Below, one piece after another: positions 9,379 to 22,004 of a stretch of 64,000 bases of DNA (position 1 is the stretch's first letter; every line of letters begins with the position of its first letter). Both the position numbers and the translations under genes were made by a program. The notes under the pieces are model-generated. The model made no database searches. It was not told the origin of the DNA and saw only the letters and a program-made list of their open reading frames with translations. Origin of the DNA: Azospirillum picis (lineage in GTDB: Bacteria > Pseudomonadota > Alphaproteobacteria > Azospirillales > Azospirillaceae); the NCBI RefSeq assembly GCF_017876115.1, contig NZ_JAGINO010000016.1, positions 62,001-126,000 on the forward strand, given 5' to 3'.

Positions 9379-10194
9379 TTACTCGTCGACGTCCTCGGCG
9401 TCGCCGCTGGCGGGTTCGCTGCCGTCGGCGACATGGACCTGGCAGTCGGCGGTGCTCAGCACCTCCATCAGCTCCGCGGACGGCAGGCGGTCGGTGAACA
9501 GCGCGTCCAGCACGCTGACATGCGCCATGCGGATCATCGCGTTGCGGCCGAACTTGGTGTGGTCGGTGACCAGGAAGACGCGCCGCGAGCTCTCGATGAT
9601 GGCGCGGGCGACGCGCACCTCCTGCTCGTCGTAATCGAGCAGGTCGCCCTCGGCGTCGATGCCGCTGATGCCGATGATGCCGATGTCGACCTTGTAGCGG
9701 CGGATGAACTCGACCGTCGCCTCGCCGATGATGCCGCCGTCACGTTCGCGCACCTGGCCGCCGGCGATCGACAGCGCGAAATTGGTGCTCTTGTGCAGGA
9801 CGGTGGCGACGTTGAGGTTGTTGGTCAGCACCCGCAGCCGCTTGTGGCCGGTCAGCGCCTGGGCCACCGCCTCCGTCGTCGTGCCGATGTTCAGGAACAG
9901 CGAGGCGTCCTCGGGCACGTGCCGGGCGACCAGTTCGGCGATGCGGCGCTTTTCTTCCGCCATCAGGGTCTGGCGGGTGGAATAGGCGATGTTCTCGACG
10001 CTGGACGGGACGGTGACGCCGCCGCGGAACCGGCGCACCGCCGATTGGGCGGCCAGATGTTCGATATCGCGGCGGATGGTCTGCGGCGTGACGTCGAAAT
10101 GCTCGGCCAGCCACTGGATCTGCACCATGCCTTTGGCATGGACCAGGGCAACGATCTCCTGCTGGCGGCGTTCGGCGTCCAGGCGCGCGTCCAT
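9379..10194 (-). CDS. glpR: GlpR, DeoR-family repressor of the glycerol regulon
   Basis: This 271-residue DeoR-family regulator has an N-terminal helix-turn-helix (IQWLAEHFDVTPQTIRRDIEHL, about residues 24-46) and a C-terminal sugar-phosphate sensor domain with NIGTTTEAVAQAL, LTNNLNVATVL and DIGIIGISGIDAEG. In this family, glycerol-3-phosphate binding releases DNA. The ATG at 10194 follows GGAGA at good spacing; the frame extends upstream without coding character. It is divergent from glpD and the glycerol transporter, the usual setting for control of both directions from one intergenic region. The tail is acidic (GDAEDVDE). Confidence 0.92.
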   Translation of the reverse strand: MDARLDAERRQQEIVALVHAKGMVQIQWLAEHFDVTPQTIRRDIEHLAAQSAVRRFRGGVTVPSSVENIAYSTRQTLMAEEKRRIAELVARHVPEDASLFLNIGTTTEAVAQALTGHKRLRVLTNNLNVATVLHKSTNFALSIAGGQVRERDGGIIGEATVEFIRRYKVDIGIIGISGIDAEGDLLDYDEQEVRVARAIIESSRRVFLVTDHTKFGRNAMIRMAHVSVLDALFTDRLPSAELMEVLSTADCQVHVADGSEPASGDAEDVDE

Positions 10195-10624
10195 ATGGGG
10201 GCTGTCTCCGGCGGGCGGGGTTTGGGAAGGGCGGGGCGAGTGGATCAGAAGTGCGGAATGGAGCAAAGCGAAAATGGACGCCAGCGGAACCGGTGCCGCG
10301 TCCGCGGGGTAAGCTAGCCGCAAGATTGTTTGGCGGACAAGCTTAATTGTTACGGAACATCGATGCCCCAAGGATGGGGCGGGTGGCGTTTGCGAAAATC
10401 CGGCCGGATCATGGCGCCGACACCCATCGGAAAGCCGGCCGGCCGACCGGCCGGCCTCGCCTATTTTCCTATGGGAAAGCTCTGCGTTCCGGCGTAGCCT
10501 TCATACATCATCAGCAGAACAAACATTTTCCTTTTCAATCGCAAACGAACACCGTATGTTCCGAACCGAAAGCGTCAGGTTTCGAAAGCGACCGGCGCGA
10601 TGGGCAGAGGAACTCGAGGAAGTC
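10195..10624. other. glpR-glpD divergent intergenic region
   Basis: These 430 bases separate glpR and glpD and hold no convincing gene. They contain a GC-rich double palindrome near 10434-10460 (repeated GGCCGGCC-type tracts), several short GCGAAA(A) motifs, an A+T-richer stretch at 10500-10560 and a candidate GlpR operator. Promoters for both genes are expected here, but I cannot place their -10 and -35 boxes with confidence. Confidence 0.6.
10543..10563. promoter_or_regulatory. Candidate GlpR operator
   Basis: The site reads AAACGAACA, five bases, then TGTTCCG. The arms CGAACA and TGTTC(C)G form an inverted repeat and each resembles the E. coli GlpR half-site with its ATGTTCG core. The half-sites are in the opposite order to the E. 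coli palindrome. It lies about 62 bases upstream of the glpD start, in the least G+C-rich part of the spacer. This is an inference from motif likeness and context. Confidence 0.4.
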
Positions 10625-12244
10625 ATGGCAAACGCCACCAGCGCAGGGGCCGGCGCAGAGGCTGCCGATCACCCGATCGTCGATCTTCTGGTCGTCGGCG
10701 GCGGCGTGAACGGCGCGGGGATCGCCCGCGACGCCGTCGGGCGCGGCATGTCCGTGGTGCTGTGCGAGCAGGGTGATCTGGCCGGCGCCACCTCGTCGGC
10801 CAGCACCAAGCTGATCCATGGCGGCCTGCGCTACCTCGAATACTACGAGTTCCGGCTGGTGCGCGAGGCGCTGCAGGAGCGCGAGGTGCTGCTGCGCGCC
10901 GCGCCGCACATCATCTGGCCGCTGCGCTTCGTCCTGCCGCACGACAGCAGCATGCGTCCGGCCTGGATGGTGCGCATCGGCCTTTTCCTTTACGACCATC
11001 TGGGAAAGCGAAAGCTGCTGCCGGCGTCGCACGGTGTCGACCTGACCACCGCGCCGGCCGGCCGGCCGCTGGCTGGCGGCTTCACCAAGGCCTTCGAATA
11101 TTCCGACTGCTGGGTCGAGGACAGCCGGCTGGTCGTGCTGAACGCCATGGATGCGCGCGAGCGCGGGGCGGAGATCCTGACGCGGACCCGCTGCGACAGG
11201 GCGGTCCGCCGCGGCGGGCTGTGGGAAGCGACCCTGGTCGACAGCGACAGCGACAGCGGCGCCGTCCGTGCCGTCCGTGCCCGCGCCCTGGTGAACGCGG
11301 CCGGCCCCTGGGTGCGCGACGTCATCACGCGGCGTACCGGCGTCAAGGTCGACAAGTCGGTGCGGCTGGTGAAGGGCAGCCACATCGTGGTGCCGAAGAT
11401 CTACGAGGGCGACCACGCCTACATCTTCCAGAACGACGACCGCCGCATCGTCTTCGCCATTCCGTACGAGCGCGACTTCACGCTGATCGGCACGACCGAT
11501 CTCGATTATTCCGGCGACCCCGCCGCAGTCGCCATCAGCCCGGAGGAGATCACCTACATCTGCCGGGCGGTCTCGCGCTATTTCAAGGCGCCGGTGCGCG
11601 AGAGCGACGTGGTGTGGACCTACAGCGGCGTCCGGCCGCTGTTCGACGACGCCAGCGGCAACGCCTCCGCCGTCACCCGCGACTATGTGCTGGAGATGGA
11701 CGAGCCGGCCGGCGAAGCGCCGATGCTGTCGATCTTCGGCGGCAAGATCACCACCTTCCGCCGCTTGGCGGAGGAGGCGGTCGACAAGCTGGGCGGCGCG
11801 CTCGGCAAGAGCGGGGGGAACTGGACCGCCGATTTCCCGCTGCCCGGCGGCAACATCCCCGAGGCCGATTTCGCGCGCTTCCTCGACCAGTTCAAGCGCG
11901 GCCGGCCCTGGTTGCCCGATGCGACGGCGCTGCGGCTGGCGCGCGCCTACGGCACGCGGGTCGAGGGCCTGCTCGGCGGCGCGCAGGGGCTCGCCGACCT
12001 CGGCCGGGACTTCGGCGGCGGCGTGTACGAGGCCGAACTGGACTATGCCGCGCGGGAGGAATTCGCGCTGTCCGGCGACGACTTCCTGTGGCGGCGCTCC
12101 AAGCTCGGGCTGCATCTGGACGCGGCGGCCCGGCAGGCCATCGGCGGCTGGTTCGAGGACCGCCGCCGCGACCGGTCCCCCGACCGCCGCCAAGCCACAA
12201 GCGACGTGCAGGCCGGCCGCCGGTCGATGGGAGGGCTGCGGTGA
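10625..12244 (+). CDS. glpD: Aerobic glycerol-3-phosphate dehydrogenase
   Basis: GlpD is a membrane-associated FAD enzyme that oxidises sn-glycerol-3-phosphate to dihydroxyacetone phosphate and passes electrons to quinone. The 539-residue protein has the FAD-binding LLVVGGGVNGAGIARDAVGR near residues 20-40, the STKLIHGGLRYLEYYEFRLV segment, ALVNAAGPWV, the YIFQNDDRRIVFAIPYERDF region and YSGVRPLF, followed by the C-terminal cap. The ATG at 10625 follows GAGGAA at good spacing; an ATG 69 bases upstream lies inside the candidate GlpR operator and is less likely. Its TGA overlaps the GTG start of glpS, which suggests translational coupling. Confidence 0.97.
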   Translation: MANATSAGAGAEAADHPIVDLLVVGGGVNGAGIARDAVGRGMSVVLCEQGDLAGATSSASTKLIHGGLRYLEYYEFRLVREALQEREVLLRAAPHIIWPLRFVLPHDSSMRPAWMVRIGLFLYDHLGKRKLLPASHGVDLTTAPAGRPLAGGFTKAFEYSDCWVEDSRLVVLNAMDARERGAEILTRTRCDRAVRRGGLWEATLVDSDSDSGAVRAVRARALVNAAGPWVRDVITRRTGVKVDKSVRLVKGSHIVVPKIYEGDHAYIFQNDDRRIVFAIPYERDFTLIGTTDLDYSGDPAAVAISPEEITYICRAVSRYFKAPVRESDVVWTYSGVRPLFDDASGNASAVTRDYVLEMDEPAGEAPMLSIFGGKITTFRRLAEEAVDKLGGALGKSGGNWTADFPLPGGNIPEADFARFLDQFKRGRPWLPDATALRLARAYGTRVEGLLGGAQGLADLGRDFGGGVYEAELDYAAREEFALSGDDFLWRRSKLGLHLDAAARQAIGGWFEDRRRDRSPDRRQATSDVQAGRRSMGGLR

Positions 12245-13344
12245 CACTCAGACTTGAAGGCGCGGCGAAGCGCGTCGGCGCGGAGCAGCATCTCCACCCC
12301 CTGTCGCTGGAGCTTCAGCCGGGCAGCTTCAACGTGCTGCTTGGCCGGACGCTGGCCGGCAAGACGACGCTGATGCGGCTGATGGCGGGCCTGGACGCCC
12401 CGAGCGCCGGGCGCGTGCTGGAGAACGGCAAGGACGTCACCGGCCAGTCCGTCCGCCACCGCGACGTGGCGATGGTCTACCAGCAGTTCATCAACTATCC
12501 GGCGATGACGGTGTACGAGAACATCGCCTCGCCGCTGCGCCGCCAGGGCAAGGACAAGGCCGAGATCGACGCCAAGGTGCGCCGCACCGCCGCCATGCTG
12601 CGGATCGAGCCCTATCTGGCGCGGCTGCCGGCCGAGCTGTCGGGTGGCCAGCAGCAGCGCTGCGCCATCGCGCGGGCGCTGGTGAAGGGCGCCGGCCTGC
12701 TGCTGCTGGACGAGCCGCTGGTCAACCTGGACTACAAGCTGCGCGAGGAGCTGCGCGCCGAGCTGCGCGACATCTTCGCCGATGGCAGGACCACCGTCGT
12801 CTACGCCACCACCGAGCCGCAGGAGGCGCTGATCCTCGGCGGCAACGTCACCGTGCTGCACGAGGGGCGGATGCTGCAGACCGGCCCGACGGGCGAGGTG
12901 TTCCATGCCCCGGCCTCGCTGGACTGCGCCGAGGTGTTCAGCGACCCGCCGATGAATGTGGTGGATGCCATCCTGACCAACGACCGGGTGGCGCTGACCG
13001 ACGGCACCAGCCTGCCGCTGTCGGCCCACGACCGCAACCTGCCGGCCGGCCCCTGCCGCGTCGGCATCCGCGCCAACCACCTGACGGTGCTGCGCCGCAG
13101 CGAGCGGCTGGTGCCGATCCGCGGCCGGGTCGAGCTGTCGGAGATCAGCGGGTCGGAGACCTTCATCCACCTGCGCCATGGCGGCACCACCCTGATCGCA
13201 CGCGAGGAGGGGGTGCACAGCCACCCGATCGGCAGCGACATCGAGGTCTACGCCGATCCCGACCGCATCTTCGTCTTCTCCGCCGCCGGCCGGCTGGTGG
13301 CGGCACCCAATTGGCGGCGCCGCGCGCTGCGCAACATCGCGTGA
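12241..13344 (+). CDS. glpS: Glycerol ABC transporter ATPase GlpS, with degenerate nucleotide-site motifs
   Basis: This 367-residue ABC ATPase of the sugar-importer type pairs with GlpT to power glycerol uptake. It starts with GTG overlapping the glpD stop, preceded by GGGAGGG. The P-loop GRTLAGKTT (about residues 35-43) keeps the lysine but lacks the usual GPSGSGKST pattern. The signature LSGGQQQR (about 133-140) and Walker B LLLLDEP are intact. The H-loop reads YATTE, so Thr191 replaces the switch histidine. A C-terminal TOBE-type regulatory domain follows (IRANHLTVL, GRVELSEISGSETFIHL). The missing histidine and odd P-loop imply one weak ATP site in the GlpS/GlpT dimer. Confidence 0.92.
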   Translation: MTLRLEGAAKRVGAEQHLHPLSLELQPGSFNVLLGRTLAGKTTLMRLMAGLDAPSAGRVLENGKDVTGQSVRHRDVAMVYQQFINYPAMTVYENIASPLRRQGKDKAEIDAKVRRTAAMLRIEPYLARLPAELSGGQQQRCAIARALVKGAGLLLLDEPLVNLDYKLREELRAELRDIFADGRTTVVYATTEPQEALILGGNVTVLHEGRMLQTGPTGEVFHAPASLDCAEVFSDPPMNVVDAILTNDRVALTDGTSLPLSAHDRNLPAGPCRVGIRANHLTVLRRSERLVPIRGRVELSEISGSETFIHLRHGGTTLIAREEGVHSHPIGSDIEVYADPDRIFVFSAAGRLVAAPNWRRRALRNIA

Positions 13345-13355
13345 GGGCGGAAGCG

Positions 13356-14444
<1,089 letters not shown>

Positions 14445-14456
14445 GGACCCATCGCC

Positions 14457-15328
<872 letters not shown>

Positions 15329-15332
<4 letters not shown>

Positions 15333-16198
15333 GCAAGGCCGCGGTTCTCGCTCCCGGTTCGCTGGCGGCGCCGGCCAACATCCGCCGCTCCTCGGCGCGG
15401 GTGTCGGGCAGGACGGTCGTGCTGGTCTGCTACGTCGTCTTCCTCATGCTGCCCATCTACTGGATGGTCAACATGTCCTTCAAGACGAACGAGGAGATCC
15501 TGTCGGGGCTGACGCTGTACCCGCACAATCCGACGCTGCGCAACTACGCCGTCATCTTCACCGACCCGAGCTGGTACAGCGGCTACATCAACTCGATCTA
15601 CTATGTGACGCTGAACACGATCATCTCGCTGTCGGTGGCGCTGCCGGCGGCCTACGCCTTCTCGCGCTACCGCTTCATCGGCGACAAGCACGTCTTCTTC
15701 TGGCTGCTGACCAACAAGATGGCGCCGCCCGCGGTGTTCCTGCTGCCCTTCTTCCAGCTCTACCAGACGGTCGGGCTGTTCGACACGCACATCGCCGTGG
15801 CGCTCGCCCACTGCCTGTTCAACGTGCCGCTGGCGGTGTGGATCCTGGAAGGCTTCATGTCGGGCGTGCCGCGCGAGATCGACGAGATGGCCTACATCGA
15901 CGGCTACAGCTTCCCGCGCTTCTTCACCACGGTCTTCATGCCGATGATCCGCGCCGGGATCGGCGTCACCGCCTTCTTCTGCTTCATGTTCAGTTGGGTG
16001 GAGCTGCTGCTGGCCCGCACGCTGACCTCGGTCGACGCCAAGCCGATCGCCGCCACCATGACCCGCACCGTCAGCGCGTCGGGCATGGACTGGGGCCTGC
16101 TGGCCGCCGCCGGCGTGCTGACGATCCTGCCCGGCGCGCTCGTGATCTGGTTCGTCCGCAACTACATCGCCAAGGGCTTCGCCCTGGGCCGCGTCTGA
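15329..16198 (+). CDS. glpQ: Glycerol ABC transporter permease GlpQ
   Basis: This 289-residue inner-membrane permease belongs to the MalG-type group and forms the transport channel with GlpP. It has a short cytoplasmic N-terminus, six predicted helices and the EAA-loop REIDEMAYIDGYSFPRFFTT. The end, IAKGFALGRV, is typical of carbohydrate permeases. Its ATG overlaps the glpP stop and is preceded by GAGAGAGG. The name follows the rhizobial glycerol operon and should not be read as glycerophosphodiester phosphodiesterase. Confidence 0.92.
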
Positions 16199-16211
16199 CA
16201 GGGGCCTTGCC

Positions 16212-16490
16212 ATGGACATGGACTGGATGGCGTGGACCACGCCGACGGCGATCTTCTTCCTCTGCATCGCCCTGATGCTGGCCGCGATGACGGCGTGGGA
16301 GGTGGTGTCGCCGACGGTGGAGGCCAAGGGGTTCCTGCCGATGCGCACGACGCGCGGCGACCGCCTGTTCATCGGCCTGCTGGGCAGCGCCTTCATCCAT
16401 CTGGGCTGGCTCGCCACAACGGACCTGTCGCTGTGGGGAGCCCTGGCGGTCTCGCTGGTCTGGACCGCGGTCGTGATCCGGTTCGGCTGA
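16212..16490 (+). CDS. glpU: GlpU, DUF2160 small membrane protein of the glycerol importer operon
   Basis: This 92-residue protein has two to three hydrophobic helices (TPTAIFFLCIALMLAAMTAW, FIGLLGSAFIHLGWLA, LWGALAVSLVWTAVVIRF) with a short basic loop between them. DUF2160 proteins sit between the permease and binding-protein genes of glycerol importer operons in alphaproteobacteria, as here. Their biochemical role is not established; an accessory role with GlpP/GlpQ is an inference from position. It starts 13 bases after the glpQ stop. Confidence 0.85.
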   Translation: MDMDWMAWTTPTAIFFLCIALMLAAMTAWEVVSPTVEAKGFLPMRTTRGDRLFIGLLGSAFIHLGWLATTDLSLWGALAVSLVWTAVVIRFG

Positions 16491-16576
16491 GGGGGAGGGG
16501 ACAACGGAAGGGGACGCGGAAGGCGGACAAACGCCTGACATTCGGTCGCGCAGAAACGGCGAAGTCTCGACACCAA

Positions 16577-16606
16577 CAGGATCCAGAATGGCAGGATCCA
16601 GAATGG
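16577..16606 (+). repeat. 15-bp tandem duplication in the glpV leader
   Basis: CAGGATCCAGAATGG occurs twice, back to back, just before the glpV ribosome-binding site. Each copy carries an ATG; the second copy ends 8 bases before the true glpV ATG and contributes the GG that begins GGGAGGAA. The duplication looks recent because the two copies are identical. Confidence 0.85.
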
Positions 16607-16614
16607 GAGGAATC

Positions 16615-18393
<1,779 letters not shown>

Positions 18394-18456
18394 ACGCGGG
18401 CGCGGTAGGGGGCTCATCCTGCCGGCACCTGTCCTGGTTGCGCCGGGGGTGACCCT

Positions 18457-18488
18457 GGGGCGGCGGTTCGCCGCCGCCCCCTCTTTTT
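18457..18488 (+). terminator. Strong intrinsic terminator after glpV
   Basis: A perfect 10-bp stem, GGGGCGGCGG / CCGCCGCCCC, closes on a TTCG tetraloop and is followed by CTCTTTTT. This is a textbook rho-independent terminator. It lies between glpV and glpK, so glpK either depends on read-through or has its own promoter in the roughly 95 bases that follow. Confidence 0.92.
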
Positions 18489-18584
18489 GCTCGGCGGCTG
18501 CCGATCGCGTCACCTGGTGCCGGGCATGGCTTGGGGGAAAGCGAGGCAGGCGCGAGACCGGAACATTCACGGGGAACACGCACC

Positions 18585-20078
18585 ATGAGCAAGGCCGGCC
18601 ATATCCTCGCCATCGACCAGGGCACCACCTCGTCCCGGGCGATCCTGTTCGATGGCCGGGGGACTCCGCTGGTGGAGGCGCGGCGCGAATTCCCGCAGCA
18701 TTATCCCGGCGACGGCTGGGTGGAGCATGATCCCGCCGACATCCTGCGCGACGTCCGCACCGTGGCGCGCGAGGCGGTGGAGAAGTCCGGGATCGACGTC
18801 TCCGCCATCGCCGCGATCGGCATCACCAACCAGCGCGAAACCGCCGTGGTGTGGGACCGCGCCACCGGGGAGCCGATCCACCGCGCCATCGTCTGGCAGG
18901 ACCGCCGCACCGCGGCCCTTTGCCGGGACCTGGTGGCGGCGGGCAATGCCGAGCTGGTGCGGTCCAAGACCGGACTGCTGATCGACGCCTATTTCTCCGC
19001 CACCAAGATCGCCTGGATCCTCGACAACGTGCCGGGTGCCCGCGCACGGGCTGAGCGGGGCGAGCTGTGCTTCGGCACCATCGACAGTTTCCTGATCTAC
19101 CACCTGACCGGCCGCCGGGTGCACGCGACCGACGCCACCAACGCGTCGCGCACGATGCTGTTCGACATCCATGCCCAGGACTGGGACGACGAGCTGCTCG
19201 GCCTGTTCCGGGTGCCGCGCGCCATGCTGCCGCGGGTGCTGGACAGTTCCGACGATTTCGGCGCGACCGATCCCGAGCTGCTCGGGCGTCCCGTCCCGAT
19301 CGCCGGCGTCGCCGGCGACCAGCAGGCCGCCGCCTTCGGGCAGGCCTGCCTGACGCCGGGCATGGCGAAGTCCACCTACGGCACCGGCTGCTTCGCGCTG
19401 ATCAACACCGGCGACACGCCGGTGGTGTCCAAGAACCGGCTGCTGACCACCATCGCCTACCGTCTGGACGGACGGCCCGCCTATGCGCAGGAAGGCTCGA
19501 TCTTCGTGGCGGGCGCCGCCATCAAGTGGCTGCGCGACGGGCTGGGTGTCATCACCCATGCCAGCCAGACCGACGACATGGCAACGCGCGTTCCGGACAG
19601 CCACGGCGTCTACTTCGTTCCGGCCTTCGTCGGGCTGGGCGCGCCGCATTGGGATTCGCATGCCCGCGCCGCGATCTTCGGCATGACGCTTGATGTCGGT
19701 CCGGCCCACATCGCCCGCGCGGCGCTGGAGGCGGTGGCCTACCAGACCCGCGACCTGATGGAGGCGATGGCCGGCGACTGGGGCGGGACCATCAACGCGC
19801 TGCGTGTCGACGGCGGCATGTCCGCCAACGACTGGCTGTGCCAGTTCCTCGCCGACCTCCTGGACATGCCGGTCGAGCGGCCGAAGGTGATCGAGACCAC
19901 GGCGCTAGGTGCCGCCTGCCTGGCGGCGCTGCGCGTCGGCGTGTTCGACGGGCTGGATGCTGTATCGGAGGCCTGGCGAAGCGAGCGCCGCTTCGACCCC
20001 CACATGGACCGGGCCAAGCGCGACCGCCTCTATGGCGGATGGCGCGAGGCGGTGGCGCGGGTGCGGACGGAGCGCTGA
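18585..20078 (+). CDS. glpK: Glycerol kinase
   Basis: GlpK phosphorylates glycerol to glycerol-3-phosphate with ATP in the cytosol, trapping imported glycerol and making the GlpR inducer. The 497-residue FGGY-family protein matches the usual length. It has the N-terminal phosphate motif AIDQGTTSSRAILFD, the substrate loop ITNQRETAVVWDRATGEPIH with IVWQDRRT, YGTGCFALINTG, YAQEGSIFVAGAAIKWLRD and ALRVDGGMSANDWLCQFLAD. The ATG at 18585 follows GGGGA. It completes the glycerol pathway begun by the importer and GlpD. Confidence 0.97.
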   Translation: MSKAGHILAIDQGTTSSRAILFDGRGTPLVEARREFPQHYPGDGWVEHDPADILRDVRTVAREAVEKSGIDVSAIAAIGITNQRETAVVWDRATGEPIHRAIVWQDRRTAALCRDLVAAGNAELVRSKTGLLIDAYFSATKIAWILDNVPGARARAERGELCFGTIDSFLIYHLTGRRVHATDATNASRTMLFDIHAQDWDDELLGLFRVPRAMLPRVLDSSDDFGATDPELLGRPVPIAGVAGDQQAAAFGQACLTPGMAKSTYGTGCFALINTGDTPVVSKNRLLTTIAYRLDGRPAYAQEGSIFVAGAAIKWLRDGLGVITHASQTDDMATRVPDSHGVYFVPAFVGLGAPHWDSHARAAIFGMTLDVGPAHIARAALEAVAYQTRDLMEAMAGDWGGTINALRVDGGMSANDWLCQFLADLLDMPVERPKVIETTALGAACLAALRVGVFDGLDAVSEAWRSERRFDPHMDRAKRDRLYGGWREAVARVRTER

Positions 20079-20146
20079 CCGTTCCCGACCGACGCAGGCT
20101 TCCTCCCTCGACTGCGTCCGTCCCCGCCTCCCGGGCGGGGAACACT

Positions 20147-20180
20147 GGGCCGGGCGGCGATGCCGCCCGGCCCCTTTCTT
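20147..20180 (+). terminator. Intrinsic terminator after glpK
   Basis: A perfect 12-bp stem, GGGCCGGGCGGC / GCCGCCCGGCCC, with a GAT loop is followed by CTTTCTT. It ends the glycerol cluster. Confidence 0.88.
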
Positions 20181-20195
20181 TCCGGTGCCGGCCTC

Positions 20196-20307
20196 ATACC
20201 AACGGCTTTTGAACCTGACTTGTCAGGATCAATAGCTTCGGCGGCATGTGCCACCGCCGCGCCAGTCGGCGCGGATACCAGCGGTCATCATCAATGACCA
20301 CTGGTAT
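20196..20307. repeat. Nested palindromic intergenic element with terminal inverted repeats
   Basis: The 112-bp stretch begins ATACCAACGG and ends CCACTGGTAT, nearly inverted copies. Inside are CCTGAC-TT-GTCAGG (20214-20227), a GGCGG / CCGCC hairpin, and at the right end a long hairpin with arms ATACCAG-C-GGTCAT and ATGACC-A-CTGGTAT (20275-20307). It lies just past the glpK terminator and ends inside the stop codon region of the convergent aminotransferase-like gene. The structure suggests a REP/BIME- or MITE-like mobile intergenic element. Only one copy is visible here, so mobility is inferred. Confidence 0.6.
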
Positions 20308-21710
20308 CAGACGATCGACAGCATCGCCGCTGCCGGGGCATCGAGGGCGTCGGCCAGGGCGCGGAGCCCGCGGGCGGCCTCGTCGCGGCCGCGCGGCATG
20401 CACAGGCCCAGGCGCACGGCATGCGGGGCGCTGGCGCGGCCGACGGCGAAGGCGTCGGCGCCGGTGACGATCACGCCGCGCCGCCGGGCCTCGGCGATGA
20501 AATCCTCCCGCCGCCAGGGTTCGGGCAGCACCAGCCAGAGATGCTGGGCGGCTGGATGGCCGCAGACCGCATCGGCCGGCAGGATCGACCGGGCCAGACG
20601 CTGGCGGGCCAGATCCTCCTCCCGCTGGGTGGCGACGATGCGGTCGGCGGTGCCGTCCTGGATCCAGCGTGCCGCCACCTCGGCCGGAAGCGCCGGGGCG
20701 GAATATTGCAGCGCCCGGATGGTGGCCTCGGCGCGGGAGCGCAGCTCCGGCGGGGCGACGATGAAGCCCAGCCGCAGGCCGGCGGCAAGGCTCTTGGACA
20801 CGCTGGACACGTAGAGCGTGATGTCCGGCGCCATGCCGTGGATCGGTTCGGCGTCGGGTACCATGAAGCCGAACACGTCGTCCTCGATCAGCACCACGCC
20901 GTACCGGCGCGCGATCTCGATGATCTCGCGGCGCCTCGCGGTCGGCATCACGACGGCTGTCGGGTTCTGCAGCGTCGGCACCAGATAGGCCGCCTTCGGT
21001 CCCAGCCGGCGGCAGGCGCTGTCGAAGGCGGCGGGCACCAGCCCATGCTCGTCGATCGGCACGCCTTCCAAGTGGTACCCTTGGGTGGCGGCCAACGCCT
21101 TGGTGCCGATGTTGGTCAGCCGCTCCGCCAGGATGACGTCGCCCGGCCGCGCCACCGCTCCAAAGGCCACCGCCAGCGCATTCTGCGCCCCGTTGGTCAG
21201 CAGCACCGAGTCGGGCCCGGTCCTCACCCGGTGCTGGCGCTCCAGCCACGCGGCGATCGCGGCCCGATGCTCCGGCAGGCCGGCATGCGGGCCATAGCCG
21301 ATCAGGGTGGCTGCGCGGCCCGATGCTGCGATGTCGATCAGCGTCTGGCCGAAGGTCTGAACCGCCACCGCATGCTCGGGATGGACCGTGGTCATGTTGA
21401 CGACGGCGTCGGCGGTGTTCCCGCCGGCCGGCGGCCAGGTGATCGGCAGCGGCGCCGGCGGCGGACGCTGCCCCTGGACGAAAGTGCCGCGCCCGACCTC
21501 GCCGCCGATCAGCCCGCGCTTTTCCGCCTCGGCATAGGCACGGGTCACCGTGCCAACCGTCACGCCCAGGCGGAAGGCAAGGTCGCGGTGGGTCGGCAGG
21601 CGGCTGCCCACCGGCAGGGTGCCGTCGGCGATGTCGTCGGCGAGCGCATCGGCGATCACCCGGTAGAGCGGACCGGGTCGGCCTTCCAGGGACGGAGTCC
21701 AATTTGTCAT
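20307..21710 (-). CDS. MocR-type regulator: GntR helix-turn-helix fused to aminotransferase domain
   Basis: This 467-residue protein has an N-terminal GntR winged helix (LADDIADGTLPVGSRLPTHR, LAFRLGVTVGTVTRAYAEAE, about residues 20-68) joined to a fold-type I PLP aminotransferase-like domain. The PLP lysine lies in SSVSKSLAAGLRLGF. Other marks are LLTNGAQNALAV and PTLQNPTAVVMP. MocR proteins use PLP to sense metabolites (B6 vitamers, GABA, taurine) rather than to transaminate. The ATG at 21710 is chosen because the frame upstream is non-coding. Upstream, GTGACATTGT (21721) and GAATTGTCAC (21755) form an imperfect inverted repeat that may be its operator. The target gene is not evident. Confidence 0.88.
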   Translation of the reverse strand: MTNWTPSLEGRPGPLYRVIADALADDIADGTLPVGSRLPTHRDLAFRLGVTVGTVTRAYAEAEKRGLIGGEVGRGTFVQGQRPPPAPLPITWPPAGGNTADAVVNMTTVHPEHAVAVQTFGQTLIDIAASGRAATLIGYGPHAGLPEHRAAIAAWLERQHRVRTGPDSVLLTNGAQNALAVAFGAVARPGDVILAERLTNIGTKALAATQGYHLEGVPIDEHGLVPAAFDSACRRLGPKAAYLVPTLQNPTAVVMPTARRREIIEIARRYGVVLIEDDVFGFMVPDAEPIHGMAPDITLYVSSVSKSLAAGLRLGFIVAPPELRSRAEATIRALQYSAPALPAEVAARWIQDGTADRIVATQREEDLARQRLARSILPADAVCGHPAAQHLWLVLPEPWRREDFIAEARRRGVIVTGADAFAVGRASAPHAVRLGLCMPRGRDEAARGLRALADALDAPAAAMLSIV

Positions 21711-22004
21711 GGGTACAAGTGTGACATTGTTCGCGACCACAGGCAAGTTCCGCGGAATTGTCACCCAATCCGACCGTGGTGTGGCTCGACAATCTGGGCT
21801 TGCACCTCGCAGAGTTCCGTCGGCAGCCATTAGGCGTGCTTGGCGGTTGTCAGGAGCCCGCCGAGCCGATAGCTTGCGGATGAAGCCCGTCCCGAAACAG
21901 GGGGCGGGCTTGGCCAGAGCTGTGGCGGATGGGCGGCGGCGGCCCCCGCACCCGGCTGAGAGGGCGGAGGACTGCTCCGCAGCGGGATTCCGGCGTGGGG
22001 GACA

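Noticed and set aside
10535..12247. Long minus-strand frame opposite glpD
   Set aside because: Very high G+C leaves antisense frames open; the plus-strand protein is clearly GlpD.
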